This document shows, piece after piece, positions 62,509 through 64,000 of a stretch of 64,000 nt of DNA (position 1 is the stretch's first letter; each line of letters opens with the position of its first letter). Below the pieces are notes generated by a model, which saw only the letters and a program-made list of their open reading frames with translations, was not told where the DNA came from and searched no databases. The stretch is from NCBI GenBank assembly GCA_048498555.1, contig JBEHXT010000019.1, forward strand, positions 1-64,000, in the 5' to 3' direction. The stretch comes from Danxiaibacter sp048498555. GTDB taxonomy: Bacteria; Bacteroidota; Bacteroidia; Chitinophagales; Chitinophagaceae. The position numbers were made by a program, and so were the translations under genes.

Positions 62509-64000
62509 ATGGAAAAAACTCAAATCAATCTTGATATATTATTGCCTGAGGTACCCGATGAAAGGGATGCATGTGTTGAACGCATCATCCATTTGTTACA
62601 GGATAAAAAGGGCATTGACAAAGTTCATATAATTCCCGCCAACAATGATGGCAAAGCTAAACTATGCTTCCATTACCAACCCGGTATCATCTCAGCCAAT
62701 GAAATTGAAAACCTCGCAAAAACTGCAGGAGCGGCGCTTACAGAACGCTACGGACATCTGTTGGTTGAAACATCCGGTATACGGCATGCAAGGCACGCCA
62801 GGAATATAGAGGAAGGGCTTGAAAGAAGCAACGGCATGTTAAATGTTTCAGTAGCAGGAACCGGCTTTATCCAGGCTGAGTATGACAAAACAATTTTAGA
62901 TGAGCATGCCGCAATCAATCTTATAAAAAAAGCAGGGCTGTCAATTAAACAGGCACAGGACTTTCATGCACATGCCGCGCATGAAGGGCACGCGGATGAA
63001 GAGCACACCCATGAGCATCACGAACATGATGAGGCTGGCCATGGTCATACACATGGCGGATTGTTTGGCGAAAAAACAGAGCTTATTTTCAGTATCATTT
63101 CGGGCGTGTTGCTTGGAGCTGGCTTTGGCCTTTCCTATATTACCGGCATAGGCAAAACGCTGCCTTTAATTTTTTATGTGGGCGCATACTTTTTTGGTGG
63201 GTTCTATACATTAAAAGAAGCATTGGAAAGTATTGCGAAGGGAAGATTTGAAATTGATTTTTTAATGTTGGTTGCTGCTGTAGGCGCAGCGTTCCTTGGA
63301 CAATGGGCCGAAGGTGCGTTATTACTGTTTCTATTTAGCCTGGGCCACTCGCTGGAACACTATGCAATGGAAAAGGCAAGAAAATCCATTGCTGCACTTG
63401 CAGGCCTCGCACCGAAAACTGCCCTGTTGAAAAAAGGCGAAACAATAACAGAGGTTGGTATTGAAACATTGCAACCAGGGGATGTGATTACTATAAAGCC
63501 CAACTCAAAAATACCGGCGGATGGAATAGTAATTAAAGGTAACAGTAGTGTAAACCAGGCACCAATAACAGGCGAAAGTATGCCAGTTGAAAAACTGGCA
63601 ATAGCAAACAGCGACATTGATCTTTCTAAATCCGATAAACTTGATGCCAGCCACAGGGTATTTGCAGGCTCTATTAATGGTGGCGAAAACCTTGAGGTTA
63701 AAGTGAGCAAAATTGCTTCAGATTCTACCATAGCACGGCTGATTAAACTGGTTAATGAAGCACAAACACAGAAATCTCCCACGCAGAATTTTACGGATAA
63801 GCTCGAAAAATATTATGTCCCTGCAGTGTTGATCCTTGTTGTATTGTTACTGTTTGCTTTCCTGGTGTTGGATGAAAGTTTTAGCCAGAGTTTCTACAGG
63901 GCTATGGCGGTACTGGTAGCCGCGAGCCCATGCGCGCTGGCCATTGCTACACCGAGTGCCGTATTAAGTGGAGTGGCGAGAGCAGCAAGAAGCGGTGTTC
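62509..64000 (+). CDS. Heavy-metal P1B-type ATPase with SPC motif (3' end outside window)
   Basis: 497 residues seen; the gene runs off the right edge before the DKTGT phosphorylation site. The N-terminal 140 residues look like a degenerate heavy-metal-associated domain pair without CxxC. A His-rich linker follows (about residues 153-184; 12 His in 32 residues), then the transmembrane region with an actuator domain (GDVITIKPNSKIPADGIVI, TGES at ITGESMPVEK) and the TM6 metal motif Ser-Pro-Cys (AASPCALAIATPSAV). SPC in place of CPC is typical of the P1B-4 group, whose members export Co, Zn, Fe or Cd. The substrate is inferred from motif only. ATG 62509 begins MEKTQINLDILLPEV. Confidence 0.93.
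   Translation, partial: MEKTQINLDILLPEVPDERDACVERIIHLLQDKKGIDKVHIIPANNDGKAKLCFHYQPGIISANEIENLAKTAGAALTERYGHLLVETSGIRHARHARNIEEGLERSNGMLNVSVAGTGFIQAEYDKTILDEHAAINLIKKAGLSIKQAQDFHAHAAHEGHADEEHTHEHHEHDEAGHGHTHGGLFGEKTELIFSIISGVLLGAGFGLSYITGIGKTLPLIFYVGAYFFGGFYTLKEALESIAKGRFEIDFLMLVAAVGAAFLGQWAEGALLLFLFSLGHSLEHYAMEKARKSIAALAGLAPKTALLKKGETITEVGIETLQPGDVITIKPNSKIPADGIVIKGNSSVNQAPITGESMPVEKLAIANSDIDLSKSDKLDASHRVFAGSINGGENLEVKVSKIASDSTIARLIKLVNEAQTQKSPTQNFTDKLEKYYVPAVLILVVLLLFAFLVLDESFSQSFYRAMAVLVAASPCALAIATPSAVLSGVARAARSGV

Overview
The window is a chromosomal segment of a member of the Bacteroidota, most likely of the Chitinophagaceae (Chitinophaga/Niastella type). The evidence is two gliding-motility-type C-terminal domains used for type IX secretion (T9SS), a PorP/SprF-family protein, an OmpA/PD40 lipoprotein, many small families common in that group, no clear Shine-Dalgarno sites, and at least one promoter of the Bacteroidota form TTTG-N20-TAnnTTTG. 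No rRNA, tRNA, CRISPR array or insertion sequence was seen.

Layout. (1) 1-9.1 kb: a same-strand series of secreted, tail-fibre-like repeat proteins. One is cut by the left edge and built from 131-residue repeats. One is broken by a 2-nt frameshift. One ends in a C1q/TNF-like tip. A T9SS-sorted protein closes the series. (2) 9.3-14.6 kb: two paralogous AraC-type regulators, then a lipoprotein fusing a sugar-dehydrogenase-like propeller, a PKD domain, cytochrome c and a C-terminal beta domain. (3) 15.3-36.9 kb: an orphan small secreted protein, then a surface-adhesin locus. It holds a 5169-residue Calx-beta/Ig-like protein with a T9SS signal, a PorP/SprF-like protein, an OmpA-PD40 lipoprotein and a beta-propeller/Calx-beta protein, closed by a terminator. 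Gene order resembles sprB-sprF type loci; the likely job is export and anchoring of a giant adhesin. (4) 37-51.7 kb: an accessory stretch of small, mostly single genes (PH domain, beta-barrel, two AT-rich membrane proteins, VOC, HEAT-like, peroxiredoxin, EthD, serine hydrolase, two DHFR-like reductases, AraC, cupin, SnoaL-like, lipocalin-like), separated by hairpins and two copies of a non-coding element. (5) 52-59.5 kb: a CYTH-like/FUSC pair, two gene remnants, a membrane protein, an FtsX-type permease, MscS and two small minus-strand genes. (6) 59.7-64 kb: a multi-PAS histidine kinase on the minus strand and a P1B-type metal ATPase cut by the right edge.

The strongest signals for follow-up are the modular repeat-protein series with interchangeable tips, the giant adhesin and its three partners, the CYTH-like/FUSC pair, the repeated upstream element in the accessory stretch, and two decayed genes (53.9 and 55.1 kb).
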